Origin: JBQTGK01 sp052400665 | Lineage (GTDB): Bacteria > Bacteroidota > Bacteroidia > Bacteroidales > Marinifilaceae | Assembly (NCBI GenBank): GCA_052400665.1 | Contig: JBQTGK010000003.1 | Direction: 5' to 3' (one strand) | Length of the DNA stretch: 64,000 nt | In this document: in pieces, positions 36,643 to 43,850 of the stretch | Layout of the letters: the number at the start of each line of letters is the position of its first letter | Numbering within the stretch: position 1 is the first letter of the stretch | Notes under the pieces: generated by a model | The model's database searches: none | What the model was told of the DNA's origin: nothing | Seen by the model: only the letters and a program-made list of their open reading frames with translations | Program-made: the position numbers and the translations under genes

Positions 36643-37074
36643 TTATTTTTCTAATATTGAATGAAAATTATCTTCATTCAGGATTTTTATTCCTGTATTT
36701 TCAAGTAAATTGGCGGTGACACCATTTCCTGATTTTTTATTACCTGTAAAAGTACCATCATAAATTCGGCCATATCCGCATGACGGACTATTTGTTTTTA
36801 AAATTGCTAATTTAGTATCTAATGTAGTTGCTACATTAAGTACTTTTTTCGCTCCAATGTTAAATTCATCACTAAAATTGTTACCATCCTTACTCATGAT
36901 GTTCGATTGTATTATCTCACAAGAAACGCGGGGAGTTGGCAATCCTCCTAATTCTTCCGGACAAAGAGCAATGGCTTTTCCATTTAGTACCAGATCTCTT
37001 ATTTCGGGAACTAGGTTGTTATTTCCATCATATCTGCATTTTACACCAGCCAGACATGCACTAACAATAATCAT
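36643..37074 (-). CDS. DUF523 family protein
   Basis: The ATG at 37074 begins MIIVSACLAGVKCRYDGNNN, the standard DUF523 start; the nine upstream in-frame codons run back almost to the aroB stop. Further motifs are ALCPEELGGLPTPR and LKTNSPSCGYGRIYDGTF. The conserved cysteines (SACLAG, SPSCG) suggest a metal or Fe-S site, but the function of the family is not established. It lies between aroB (20-base gap) and aroC, an unusual place for it. Confidence 0.88.
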   Translation of the reverse strand: MIIVSACLAGVKCRYDGNNNLVPEIRDLVLNGKAIALCPEELGGLPTPRVSCEIIQSNIMSKDGNNFSDEFNIGAKKVLNVATTLDTKLAILKTNSPSCGYGRIYDGTFTGNKKSGNGVTANLLENTGIKILNEDNFHSILEK

Positions 37075-37094
37075 TGTATAAAAATTAAAAGTAA

Positions 37095-38138
37095 TTAACA
37101 ATTTGTTTTTTGATTTTCAATCAGGCTAATAATTTTACTTTTTAAGGTATCAATTGCCATGGGTTGAATACTTGCTTCACCAATTTTATTTAAAAGGATA
37201 AAATCAATTGATGAGCGATTCTTCTTTTTATCTTTAACCAGATATTCATTTATAATATCCGATGAAACATTAGTTGCAACGGGAAGTTCAAAGTCTTCTA
37301 AAAGATTTTTAATTTCCTTTGAATCAGAATGTGACAGGTTGGTTTCACTTTCTGATAGTTTGCTGGCCAATACCATTCCTACCGATACCGCTTCTCCGTG
37401 TGTTAAATCTGAATTGTTCTCAATAGCATGACCAATTGTATGCCCGAAATTCAATTTTTTACGTTCTCCTTTTTCTAAAGGATCATTTTCAACTACATTG
37501 GTTTTAATTGAGACAGCTCTATAAATTAAATCTTCCATTAAATTGGCATTTAAATTTAATAGATTTTCTTTATTCTTTTTCAGGAATAGAAATAAGTTTT
37601 CATCTTTAATAAAGGCATGTTTTATTATTTCGCCAAAACCACTGCGGATCTCTCTTTTAGGTAGAGTTTTTAATAATATGGGATCGCAAATTACAAATTG
37701 AGGAGGGTTAAAAACACCGATCATATTTTTAAGTTTCCCAAAATTTACGCCATTTTTACCACCAACGCTAGCATCAACTTGCGATAAAAGGGAAGTGGAA
37801 ATAAATCCGAAATCTAATCCTCTCATAAAAATAGAAGCAACAAAGCCAGTTACATCAGAAACCAGACCGCCGCCCATTCCTAACAAAAAGCTATTTCTAT
37901 CGGCACCAAAATCGAGTAATTTTTCTATAATCATTTCTACCGATGACCATGTTTTAATGCTTTCTCCACAACCCATTACTATATAATCGAATTGTTCTAC
38001 AAACTGGGTGTAGTTACGATAAATATTTTCATCGCAAATCAAGAAACATTTTTTTTCGGGTAAATAGTTACTGATATTTTTATAGGATTCACCAATAAGA
38101 ATGGTGCTGTTTTGATTTTTGATGCGTATGCTTTTCAT
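37095..38138 (-). CDS. aroB: 3-dehydroquinate synthase
   Basis: The NAD- and metal-dependent enzyme is identified by LLGMGGGLVSDVTGFVASIFMRGLDFGFISTSLLSQVDASVGGKNGVNFGKLKNMIGVF, GFGEIIKHAFI and KLNFGHTIGHAIE (zinc ligand His). It makes the first carbocyclic compound of the shikimate pathway. The length (347 aa) is normal. A hairpin-rich intercistronic stretch separates it from the DAHP synthase-chorismate mutase gene upstream. Confidence 0.93.
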   Translation of the reverse strand: MKSIRIKNQNSTILIGESYKNISNYLPEKKCFLICDENIYRNYTQFVEQFDYIVMGCGESIKTWSSVEMIIEKLLDFGADRNSFLLGMGGGLVSDVTGFVASIFMRGLDFGFISTSLLSQVDASVGGKNGVNFGKLKNMIGVFNPPQFVICDPILLKTLPKREIRSGFGEIIKHAFIKDENLFLFLKKNKENLLNLNANLMEDLIYRAVSIKTNVVENDPLEKGERKKLNFGHTIGHAIENNSDLTHGEAVSVGMVLASKLSESETNLSHSDSKEIKNLLEDFELPVATNVSSDIINEYLVKDKKKNRSSIDFILLNKIGEASIQPMAIDTLKSKIISLIENQKTNC

Positions 38139-38159
38139 TATTATAGAGATTTGAGAGAG

Positions 38160-38202
38160 GAGATATTAGAAGAGAGAAGGATTTTCTCTGGTCTAATATC
38201 TC
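38160..38202 (-). repeat. Intercistronic hairpin between DAHP synthase-CM and aroB
   Basis: An 11-bp perfect inverted repeat GAGATATTAGA/TCTAATATCTC (38160-38170 with 38192-38202) encloses AGAGAA/TTCTCT. There is no T-run. It may stabilise mRNA segments or be the trace of a small repeat. Confidence 0.55.
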
Positions 38203-38212
38203 AGATCTTGTA

Positions 38213-39301
38213 TTATGAGTTCATTATTGTTTCCTGCTGGTTGATTGATTCCTGGTGAATGGCTTTGAACAAGCTGTTAATGAATTGCTCACTAAAGCCT
38301 TTCTTTTTACCATTTACCATGCTTTTTTCAAGAATCGATCCCCATCGTTTGTTCTGTAAAACAGTAATGTTATTCTCTTTTTTGTAATGACCAATTGTTT
38401 TGGCTACCTGCATGCGGTTCTCCAGTAATTCAAGTAACTTCTGATCGAAATCATCAATAAGATGTCTTAATTCACCAAGAGTATTATCAACCAATTCATT
38501 GTCGGCTTCAGGATCACGAAGAACCAGGTTTGCTAAAAGTTCTTTAAGTGCGATAGGTGTTAATTGTTGTTTTGCATCACTCCAGGCTTCTTCTGGTTTG
38601 CAGTGCGATTCAATAATTAAACCTTCGTAGTTTAGGTCCATCGATTTTTGAGTTACTTCTTCCAGTAATTCACGATCGCCGGTAATATGACTAGGGTCGC
38701 AAAAGATCGGCAGTTGTGGCATTCTTCGTTTCAATTCGATAGGAATTTGCCATTGTGGATCATTTCTGTATTTCAATTTCTGGTAAGTAGAGAATCCACG
38801 GTGAATAGCAGCTAATCTGGTTAGTCCAACAGCATGAAGTCTTTCAATTGCTCCCATCCATAATTCAAGATCAGGATTAATAGGGTTTTTTACCAATACA
38901 GGAATATCGTGACCACGTAAAGCATCCGCAATTTCTTGCACGGCAAATGGATTAACAGTGGTTCTTGCGCCAATCCAAAGAATATCAACGCCTGCTCCTA
39001 AAGCCAGTTCAACATGTTTAGCATTAGCAACTTCGGTTGCAGTAATTAATCCGGTTTCTTCTTTTACTTTTTGTAACCAAATTAATCCTTTGGCTCCAAT
39101 TCCCTCGAAACTATTCGGACGAGTACGTGGTTTCCAGATTCCGGCACGGAAAATAGGAATTCCAGCGTCTTTAATTCCTCGGGCTGCCTCCATTACCTGT
39201 TCTTCTGTTTCGGCACTGCAAGGTCCACCAATAACTAATGGTCTGTCTATGTGTTCAATTGGCCAGCTACTTAGTTCCGCTATTTTTAGATTTTTACTCA
39301 T
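38213..39301 (-). CDS. Bifunctional DAHP synthase (class I-beta) / chorismate mutase
   Basis: Residues 1-260 are a class I-beta DAHP synthase (RPLVIGGPCSAETEEQVMEAA, FRAGIWKPRTRPNSFEGIG, WIGARTTVNPF, VKNPINPDLELWMGAIERL, IFCDPSHITGDR). Residues about 270-350 are an AroQ-type chorismate mutase (LGELRHLIDDFDQKLLELLENRMQVAKTIGHYKKENNITVLQNKRW). The fused mutase usually confers allosteric control by chorismate or prephenate, as in related Bacillus and Porphyromonas enzymes. It belongs to the attenuator-controlled aro/tyr operon. Confidence 0.92.
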   Translation of the reverse strand: MSKNLKIAELSSWPIEHIDRPLVIGGPCSAETEEQVMEAARGIKDAGIPIFRAGIWKPRTRPNSFEGIGAKGLIWLQKVKEETGLITATEVANAKHVELALGAGVDILWIGARTTVNPFAVQEIADALRGHDIPVLVKNPINPDLELWMGAIERLHAVGLTRLAAIHRGFSTYQKLKYRNDPQWQIPIELKRRMPQLPIFCDPSHITGDRELLEEVTQKSMDLNYEGLIIESHCKPEEAWSDAKQQLTPIALKELLANLVLRDPEADNELVDNTLGELRHLIDDFDQKLLELLENRMQVAKTIGHYKKENNITVLQNKRWGSILEKSMVNGKKKGFSEQFINSLFKAIHQESINQQETIMNS

Positions 39302-39378
39302 GCTATAATGTTATTAACTCTTTATTTCGAGTGATTAAAAATTTGGTTTTATTTTAATTAATAGTGTACTGATTTTTT

Positions 39379-40275
39379 TTATGCTCTTATTGTTTTTTCT
39401 GCATTTTTAAGAGTTTCCATTTCATTTTTTTCTTTCTGATCCAAAACTCTTCTTATATCGTTGGCTTCATTAATTAAGTTGTCTACACCTTTTAAATCAT
39501 CATTTTCAATTGAATCTTTAAATTGTTGCAGTGTATCTATATATTTTTGAAGCACTTTAGTAATATTCTTTTTGTTTTGCTTAAAAATTGGAGTCCACAT
39601 TTCGGCCGAACTTTTGGCCAAACGAACGGTAGAATCGAATCCACCGCTGGCAAGTTCAAAAATGTGCTTGTCTTTTTTCTCTTTGTGAAGCACGGTTAAA
39701 GATAAGGCAAAAGCACTAATATGCGAAAGATGCGATACATAAGCTGTTTGTCTGTCGTGAACTTCGGCATCCATATAAACGCATCTCATTTTTAGTGCAT
39801 GAAACATGTCGGTAACAAGGCTGATTGCCTCTTTATGGGAATCTTCAGGATTACAAATAATGGAACATTTACCATCGAATAAACCTGAATGTGCTGCCTG
39901 CGGACCCGAAAATTCTGTTCCGGCCATTGGGTGAGCGGGCACAAATTGTTTTCTTTTCGGATGATTCGATAAAGAATTTATTAGCTCTTCTTTTGTTGAT
40001 CCTAAATCGGTAACAATTTGCTGATCGATAAGATCCATAATTTGAGGCAATGCTTTTAAACAAGCGTTAACAGGAATCGCTAATATTACCAAATGTGAAG
40101 ATGTTACGGCTGTCTTTAAATCCTGAATTTGGTCAACAATATTCAGTTTTTTTGCTGTGTGTGCGTGCATTGGATTATTATCAACGCCAATCACTTTATC
40201 TGCAAAACCATTTTTCTTCAAATCAATAGCAATCGATCCTCCTATTAATCCTAATCCTATTACTGATACTATCAT
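39379..40275 (-). CDS. tyrA: Prephenate dehydrogenase
   Basis: The N-terminal Rossmann motif VIGLGLIGGSIAIDLKKNGF, VTDLGSTKEEL, FVPAHPMAGTEFSGPQAA with the catalytic His, and YVSHLSHISAFALSL define the prephenate/arogenate dehydrogenase family (298 aa). It produces 4-hydroxyphenylpyruvate for tyrosine. No chorismate mutase domain is fused; that activity lies in the neighbouring gene. It is preceded by the aminotransferase and followed by the DAHP synthase-mutase gene. Confidence 0.92.
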   Translation of the reverse strand: MIVSVIGLGLIGGSIAIDLKKNGFADKVIGVDNNPMHAHTAKKLNIVDQIQDLKTAVTSSHLVILAIPVNACLKALPQIMDLIDQQIVTDLGSTKEELINSLSNHPKRKQFVPAHPMAGTEFSGPQAAHSGLFDGKCSIICNPEDSHKEAISLVTDMFHALKMRCVYMDAEVHDRQTAYVSHLSHISAFALSLTVLHKEKKDKHIFELASGGFDSTVRLAKSSAEMWTPIFKQNKKNITKVLQKYIDTLQQFKDSIENDDLKGVDNLINEANDIRRVLDQKEKNEMETLKNAEKTIRA

Positions 40276-40361
40276 TCTTATCTAATTTTAGCTTCAAGTT
40301 GCATGCTTCAAGTCAGGTATAAAATTATTGTATTTCCCTGATAGTTGTAGCTTGATGCTTG
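40276..40361 (-). repeat. Intercistronic stretch with imperfect inverted repeats
   Basis: The 86 bases between the aminotransferase gene and tyrA contain repeated AGCTTCAAG/GCTTCAAG-type words and an imperfect inverted repeat of about 20 bases. Similar words (AGCTGAAAGCTGAATGCT) occur at 44452-44480 before trpD. They are probably traces of short intergenic repeats. Confidence 0.4.
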
Positions 40362-41516
40362 TTACATTCTTTTGATTCTCTCTATTGCCTGTTCAAGTAC
40401 TGCTTCACTGCTGCAAAGCGAAATTCTGATGTATTTTAATCCTTGTTCTCCAAATATTCCTCCAGGAGTGATAAATACTTTTGCTTTGTTTAATACTTTG
40501 TCGCTAAGCTCGTAACAGTCTTTGTAGTTTTCAGGTATGGCTGCCCACACAAACATTCCGCTTTGATTTTTACCTGGTTTACATTCTATCAATTCCATGA
40601 GTTTAAAAACCAGTTCTCTTCTTTTTTTATAAACAAGATTAATCGAATCGTACCAGGATTTATCTACATTTAAAGCTTTTACGGCTGCCTGTTGTACCGG
40701 GTAAAACATGCCAGAATCCATATTTGTTTTAACTTTTAAAACAGGATCGAGCATTTTAGCGCTTCCGCAAATCATTCCAACTCTCCAGCCTGGCATATTA
40801 TGCGATTTACTTAATGAGTTTAACTCCAAACAGCAATCTTTGGCACCCTCAATGTTCATAATACTCATAGGTTCGTCGTTTAAAATAAAGCTATAAGGAT
40901 TATCGTTTACAATTAAGATTTTGTGTTTTTTTCCAAAAGCAACAATTTGTTCCAGTAATTCTCTGCTGGCTCTTGCTCCGGTTGGCATGTGAGGATAGTT
41001 AATCCACATCATTTTTACCTTGCTTAAATCTCTTTTTTCCAGTTCATCCAAATCAGGATGATAGTTATTTTTTTCAGTTAATGAGTAAGGAATAATTTTT
41101 CCACCCAGTAAGTTAGTAACCGATTTATAAGTAGGATACGATGGATCGGGAATTAATACTTCATCGCCCTTGTTTAAGTAGGCCAGAGAAGTAATCATGA
41201 TTCCTTCTTTCGAACCCATTAATGGTAATACTTCGTTTGCCGGATTAATATCTACATCGAAATAGGTTTTATACCATTTCGAAAACCCTTCGCGTAATGC
41301 CGGAATTCCCTGGTAGCTTTGGTATCCATGACTCTTTGGGTGAACACAAGCTTCTTTAAGCATGTTCCAGGTATCTTCAGAAGGAGACATGTCCGGATCG
41401 CCAATTCCCAAATTAAGAACCTTTATTTCTCCCTCGTTTAAACGCGCTATTTCTTTTAGCTTAAGCGAAAAATAGTATTCTTTTATTCCTTGAGTTCTAT
41501 TTGCGGGTTGAATCAT
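40362..41516 (-). CDS. Class I/II aminotransferase of the aromatic operon
   Basis: The PLP-dependent fold-type I enzyme (384 aa) shows VLNLGIGDPDMSPSEDTW, GSKEGIMITSLAYLNKGDEVLIPDPSYPTY, WINYPHMPTGA, VNDNPYSFI and the PLP lysine in NSLSKSHNMPGWRVG. It resembles aspartate and LL-diaminopimelate aminotransferases, but its place with tyrA and DAHP synthase-mutase under an aromatic attenuator indicates transamination of phenylpyruvate and 4-hydroxyphenylpyruvate. It is the first structural gene of the operon. Related Bacteroidota operons often start with prephenate dehydratase (pheA), which is absent here. Confidence 0.88.
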   Translation of the reverse strand: MIQPANRTQGIKEYYFSLKLKEIARLNEGEIKVLNLGIGDPDMSPSEDTWNMLKEACVHPKSHGYQSYQGIPALREGFSKWYKTYFDVDINPANEVLPLMGSKEGIMITSLAYLNKGDEVLIPDPSYPTYKSVTNLLGGKIIPYSLTEKNNYHPDLDELEKRDLSKVKMMWINYPHMPTGARASRELLEQIVAFGKKHKILIVNDNPYSFILNDEPMSIMNIEGAKDCCLELNSLSKSHNMPGWRVGMICGSAKMLDPVLKVKTNMDSGMFYPVQQAAVKALNVDKSWYDSINLVYKKRRELVFKLMELIECKPGKNQSGMFVWAAIPENYKDCYELSDKVLNKAKVFITPGGIFGEQGLKYIRISLCSSEAVLEQAIERIKRM

Positions 41517-41548
41517 TTTGTATTTGATTAAATATTGTGGTTTTGGTC

Positions 41549-41618
41549 AAAAAAAAATCCTGCTTTTTTAGCAGGATTTTTATACGTTTTCTATGAGTTT
41601 AGGTATAAGGCATCCTGC
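41549..41618 (-). promoter_or_regulatory. Attenuator 2: terminator with competing antiterminator
   Basis: On the minus strand the terminator is AAAAATCCTGC/GCAGGATTTTT (41571-41581 with 41553-41563) plus a run of nine T, ending 32 bases before the aminotransferase ATG. Its left arm ATCCTGC can pair instead with GCAGGAT (41618-41612), which lies inside leader peptide 2. A second pair TTATAC/GTATAA between the two arms completes an antiterminator. The mutually exclusive helices are the hallmark of ribosome-mediated attenuation: a ribosome stalled on the aromatic codons leaves GCAGGAT free, and one that passes disrupts it. Confidence 0.85.
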
Positions 41619-41680
41619 CGATTTGTTGTAAACCAGTAATAATAAAAATAAAATCGGTATGTAAATGCTTTATTGCTCAT
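41591..41680 (-). CDS. Leader peptide 2 of the aromatic operon (29 aa)
   Basis: The minus-strand frame ATG 41680 to TAG 41591 encodes 29 residues, 11 of them aromatic. Residues 6-17 read FTYRFYFYYYWF. The peptide ends in the loop of the antiterminator of attenuator 2, and codons 21-23 (Arg-Gln-Asp) contain the antiterminator arm GCAGGAT. It shares no stop-free frame with the aminotransferase and is too rich in Phe/Tyr/Trp to be chance coding. It is a regulatory sensor of charged tRNA-Phe/Tyr(/Trp). Confidence 0.85.
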   Translation of the reverse strand: MSNKAFTYRFYFYYYWFTTNRQDALYLNS

Positions 41681-41695
41681 TGTATAATTTAATAT

Positions 41696-41764
41696 AAAAA
41701 AAAGTCTTACCTATTTGGCAAGACTTTATGTATCTGTTCGATTTTTTACATATCAATTCTTGCC
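41696..41764 (-). promoter_or_regulatory. Attenuator 1: terminator with competing antiterminator
   Basis: The minus-strand terminator is an 11-bp stem AAAGTCTTGCC/GGTAAGACTTT with one G-U pair and a 5-nt loop (41727-41717 with 41711-41701), followed by eight T. The wobble would be an A-C mismatch on the plus strand, so it is built for minus-strand RNA. The left arm TCTTGCC also pairs perfectly with GGCAAGA (41764-41758), which begins one base after the stop codon of leader peptide 1. An inner TATGTA/TACATA pair extends the antiterminator. The layout is the same as in attenuator 2. Confidence 0.88.
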
Positions 41765-41765
41765 C

Positions 41766-41825
41766 TTATCGTTGTGGATAATAGAAATACCAGAAGTAAT
41801 AAAAGTAAGTACTAAATGTTTTCAT
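41766..41825 (-). CDS. Leader peptide 1 of the aromatic operon (19 aa)
   Basis: The minus-strand frame ATG 41825 to TAA 41766 encodes MKTFSTYFYYFWYFYYPQR: six Tyr, four Phe and one Trp in 19 residues, ten of them within residues 7-16 apart from none interrupted. It starts about 33 bases after the inferred transcription start, and its stop codon directly abuts the antiterminator arm. By analogy with pheL/pheM/trpL-type leaders it senses shortage of charged aromatic tRNAs. Confidence 0.88.
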   Translation of the reverse strand: MKTFSTYFYYFWYFYYPQR

Positions 41826-41860
41826 CGTTAATATCAAATGTTTATTTCTTAACTATGATT

Positions 41861-41891
41861 CAAATGTAGGAATTATTTTTTTACCTGCAAA
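41861..41891 (-). promoter_or_regulatory. Consensus promoter of the aromatic operon
   Basis: The minus strand reads TTTG (41891-41888), exactly 19 bases, then TACATTTG (41868-41861), a perfect Bacteroidota -33/-7 pair. Transcription should start near 41858 and run through leader 1, attenuator 1, leader 2 and attenuator 2 to the aminotransferase gene. Confidence 0.85.
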
Positions 41892-42217
41892 TTTGGGCTT
41901 AAAACTTACTAAAATGGTAACGTTTGAATTGTTTCTGGATTACAAGTTGAATGCCTGTAAAATTAGGTGTTTGCGAGTTATTTTGAATATTTTTATTAAA
42001 ATATTTTTCAGGTGGTGTTTTGCAGGGGGCTGTGTAGAAAAAAGGGTCTTTTAATTTTTAATATCCCTTTAAAAGTACAGGTGTGTTTTTTTTTAATATT
42101 TATTGTATTTGATTTAAAAAAAAATAATAAAAAAATAAACATCACTGTAAGTGTAGTAAAATTAGGGTGCGTAGCCTGTTTTATGGGGTGGCTATTCAAT
42201 TGTTTTAAAGAATTACA
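41892..42217. other. Spacer between head-to-head aro/tyr and trp promoters
   Basis: AT-rich and non-coding. It contains an AAAGGG/CCCTTT hairpin (42041-42046 with 42065-42070). Two overlapping mirror frames here are chance open frames. A TACATTTG box at 42214-42221 could be a second -7 element for the trp operon, but its upstream spacing is poor. Confidence 0.45.
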
Positions 42218-42250
42218 TTTGGAGTTTGTGAAAAATATTATTTAGATTTG
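42218..42250 (+). promoter_or_regulatory. Promoter of the trp operon
   Basis: TTTG (42218-42221), 21 bases, then TAGATTTG (42243-42250) fits the consensus. The inferred transcription start near 42253 lies 18-27 bases before the leader peptide start codons. Confidence 0.65.
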
Positions 42251-42270
42251 TGGTAGCAAAAAGAAAAATT

Positions 42271-42360
42271 ATGCAAGGAATGAAATGCAAATATTGGTGG
42301 CACAGCTGTAATCTCTCAAACAACATGAGTGGAAGTGTCCTCCGTATGTGCAAAATTTAG
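42271..42360 (+). CDS. trpL: trp operon leader peptide (29 aa) with Trp-Trp
   Basis: The frame ATG 42271 (or the in-frame ATG 42280) to TAG 42358-42360 encodes up to 29 residues with KYWWHSC at residues 7-13, that is, adjacent Trp codons at 42295-42300. It lies between a consensus-type promoter and a strong terminator in front of trpE, the classical position of trpL. It is unusually long for a leader and the Trp codons are early, so the ribosome would have to reach the distal stop to disturb the proposed antiterminator. Confidence 0.72.
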   Translation: MQGMKCKYWWHSCNLSNNMSGSVLRMCKI

Positions 42361-42422
42361 TTCCAGATATTATAAACTAATAAAGCAAGCGGCCTACTGA
42401 TCTCAGTAGGCCGCTTTTTTTT
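42342..42422 (+). promoter_or_regulatory. trp attenuator: terminator and possible antiterminator
   Basis: The terminator stem AGCGGCCTACTG with its complement (42388-42399 with 42404-42415) has a 4-nt loop and eight T, and ends 24 bases before the trpE ATG. A possible antiterminator pairs CCGTATGT (42342-42349, inside the leader frame) with GCAAGCGG (42385-42392) with one mismatch and two wobbles. Inside it, TTAGTT/AACTAA (42357-42362 with 42375-42380) forms a 6-bp inner stem. This repeats the plan of the aromatic attenuators, though less cleanly. Confidence 0.65.
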
Positions 42423-42446
42423 GAATCGAATTTAACGATTAGCCAG

Positions 42447-43847
42447 ATGATAAAATTTAAGTACAGAAAAAAAGAGATGCTTGCCGATGTAATAACACCG
42501 GTTAGTATGTATATCAAATTGCGAGACCGTTTTCCAGGTGCAATTTTATTGGAAAGTTCGGATTACCACAGTCCGGAGAATGCAAGTTCTTTTATTGCTT
42601 TAGAGCCTATTGCCAGTATTACTTTGAAAGATGGGGAATTGATTGAAGAAATAGAAGGCAAAAAGGAAATTTGCAATGCCCGGGGTAAAGGAAAAAGATT
42701 TGTCTCTGGAAAACTGAAAGATTTTGTAAATCAGTTCGATTTAGAGGAAAAGGAAAATGTTCCTAAGGCCAATGCGCTATTTGGATATACGACTTATGAT
42801 GCCGTACCATATTTCGAAGATTTAGATTTTAATTTGGATAAAAAGCAATCTGGAATTCCACAAATGTGCTATTCGCTTTATCGTTTTATTATCGAGGTAA
42901 ATCATTTTAATAATACTTTAAAGATTATTGAACTGGTGAAGAATGGCGATGAATCAAGAATTAGAGAAGTTTCTGATTTGTTGAGAAATAGAAATTTGCC
43001 AGCTTTTACTTTTACATTGGATGGAGAGGAACAATCCAATATGGATGATGAAACCTATAAGAATTTGGTGACAAAAGGAAAACAGCACTGCAAACGAGGC
43101 GATGTATTTCAGATCGTTCTTTCGCGTCAGTTTTCTCAAAAATATAAAGGTGATGATTTTAATTTGTATCGTGCTTTACGATCAATTAATCCATCGCCTT
43201 ACTTGTTTTATTTCGATTACGGATCGTATCGCATTATGGGATCTTCGCCTGAAGCCCAAATTGAGATTAAAAACAAGAAAGCCTATATTCATCCAATTGC
43301 GGGAACTTTTAGAAGAACCGGCGATGCAGTTAAAGATGCCGAGTTAGCTCAGGCACTGCTGAAAGATGAGAAAGAACAGGCAGAACATGTGATGTTGGTG
43401 GATTTGGCTAGAAATGATTTAAGTCGAGATGCTCAGAATATCAAGGTAGAGACCTTTTGCGAAGTACAGTACTTCTCTCATGTTATCCATTTGGTTTCTA
43501 AGGTATCGGGCGAATTACCTGAAAATTACAATCCATTCCAGTTAATGGGCGATACTTTTCCGGCAGGAACCTTATCGGGAGCACCGAAATATCGTGCAAT
43601 GGAATTGATCGATAAGTATGAGCCAACAGCCAGAGGTTTTTACGGAGGATGCATTGGAGCATTGGGGTTCAATGGTGAAGTTAATCAGGCCATTACAATT
43701 CGCAGTTTTATGAGCAAAGACAATCATCTGTATTTTCAGGCTGGTGCCGGTGTGGTTGAAAAATCGAACGAAGAGAGTGAATTAAACGAAGTAAGTAACA
43801 AACTGGCAGCCTTGCGTAAAGCATTGGCTATTGCAGAAAATATATAG
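42447..43847 (+). CDS. trpE: Anthranilate synthase component I
   Basis: The 466-aa chorismate-binding enzyme shows the N-terminal ALFGYTTYDAVPYFE-type region and the C-terminal catalytic block: GDVFQIVLSRQFSQ, PSPYLFYFDYGSYRIMGSSPE, HPIAGTFRRTGD, HVMLVDLARNDLSR, DTFPAGTLSGAPKYRAMELI and FYGGCIGALGFNG. With TrpG it makes anthranilate from chorismate and glutamine. The ATG at 42447 directly follows the attenuator. The stop lies 3 bases before trpG. Confidence 0.95.
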   Translation: MIKFKYRKKEMLADVITPVSMYIKLRDRFPGAILLESSDYHSPENASSFIALEPIASITLKDGELIEEIEGKKEICNARGKGKRFVSGKLKDFVNQFDLEEKENVPKANALFGYTTYDAVPYFEDLDFNLDKKQSGIPQMCYSLYRFIIEVNHFNNTLKIIELVKNGDESRIREVSDLLRNRNLPAFTFTLDGEEQSNMDDETYKNLVTKGKQHCKRGDVFQIVLSRQFSQKYKGDDFNLYRALRSINPSPYLFYFDYGSYRIMGSSPEAQIEIKNKKAYIHPIAGTFRRTGDAVKDAELAQALLKDEKEQAEHVMLVDLARNDLSRDAQNIKVETFCEVQYFSHVIHLVSKVSGELPENYNPFQLMGDTFPAGTLSGAPKYRAMELIDKYEPTARGFYGGCIGALGFNGEVNQAITIRSFMSKDNHLYFQAGAGVVEKSNEESELNEVSNKLAALRKALAIAENI

Positions 43848-43850
43848 GAT

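Noticed and set aside
42008..42245. Overlapping 63- and 77-codon frames on both strands between the two operons
   Set aside because: They mirror each other in homopolymer-rich DNA, resemble no protein and lie in the promoter spacer.
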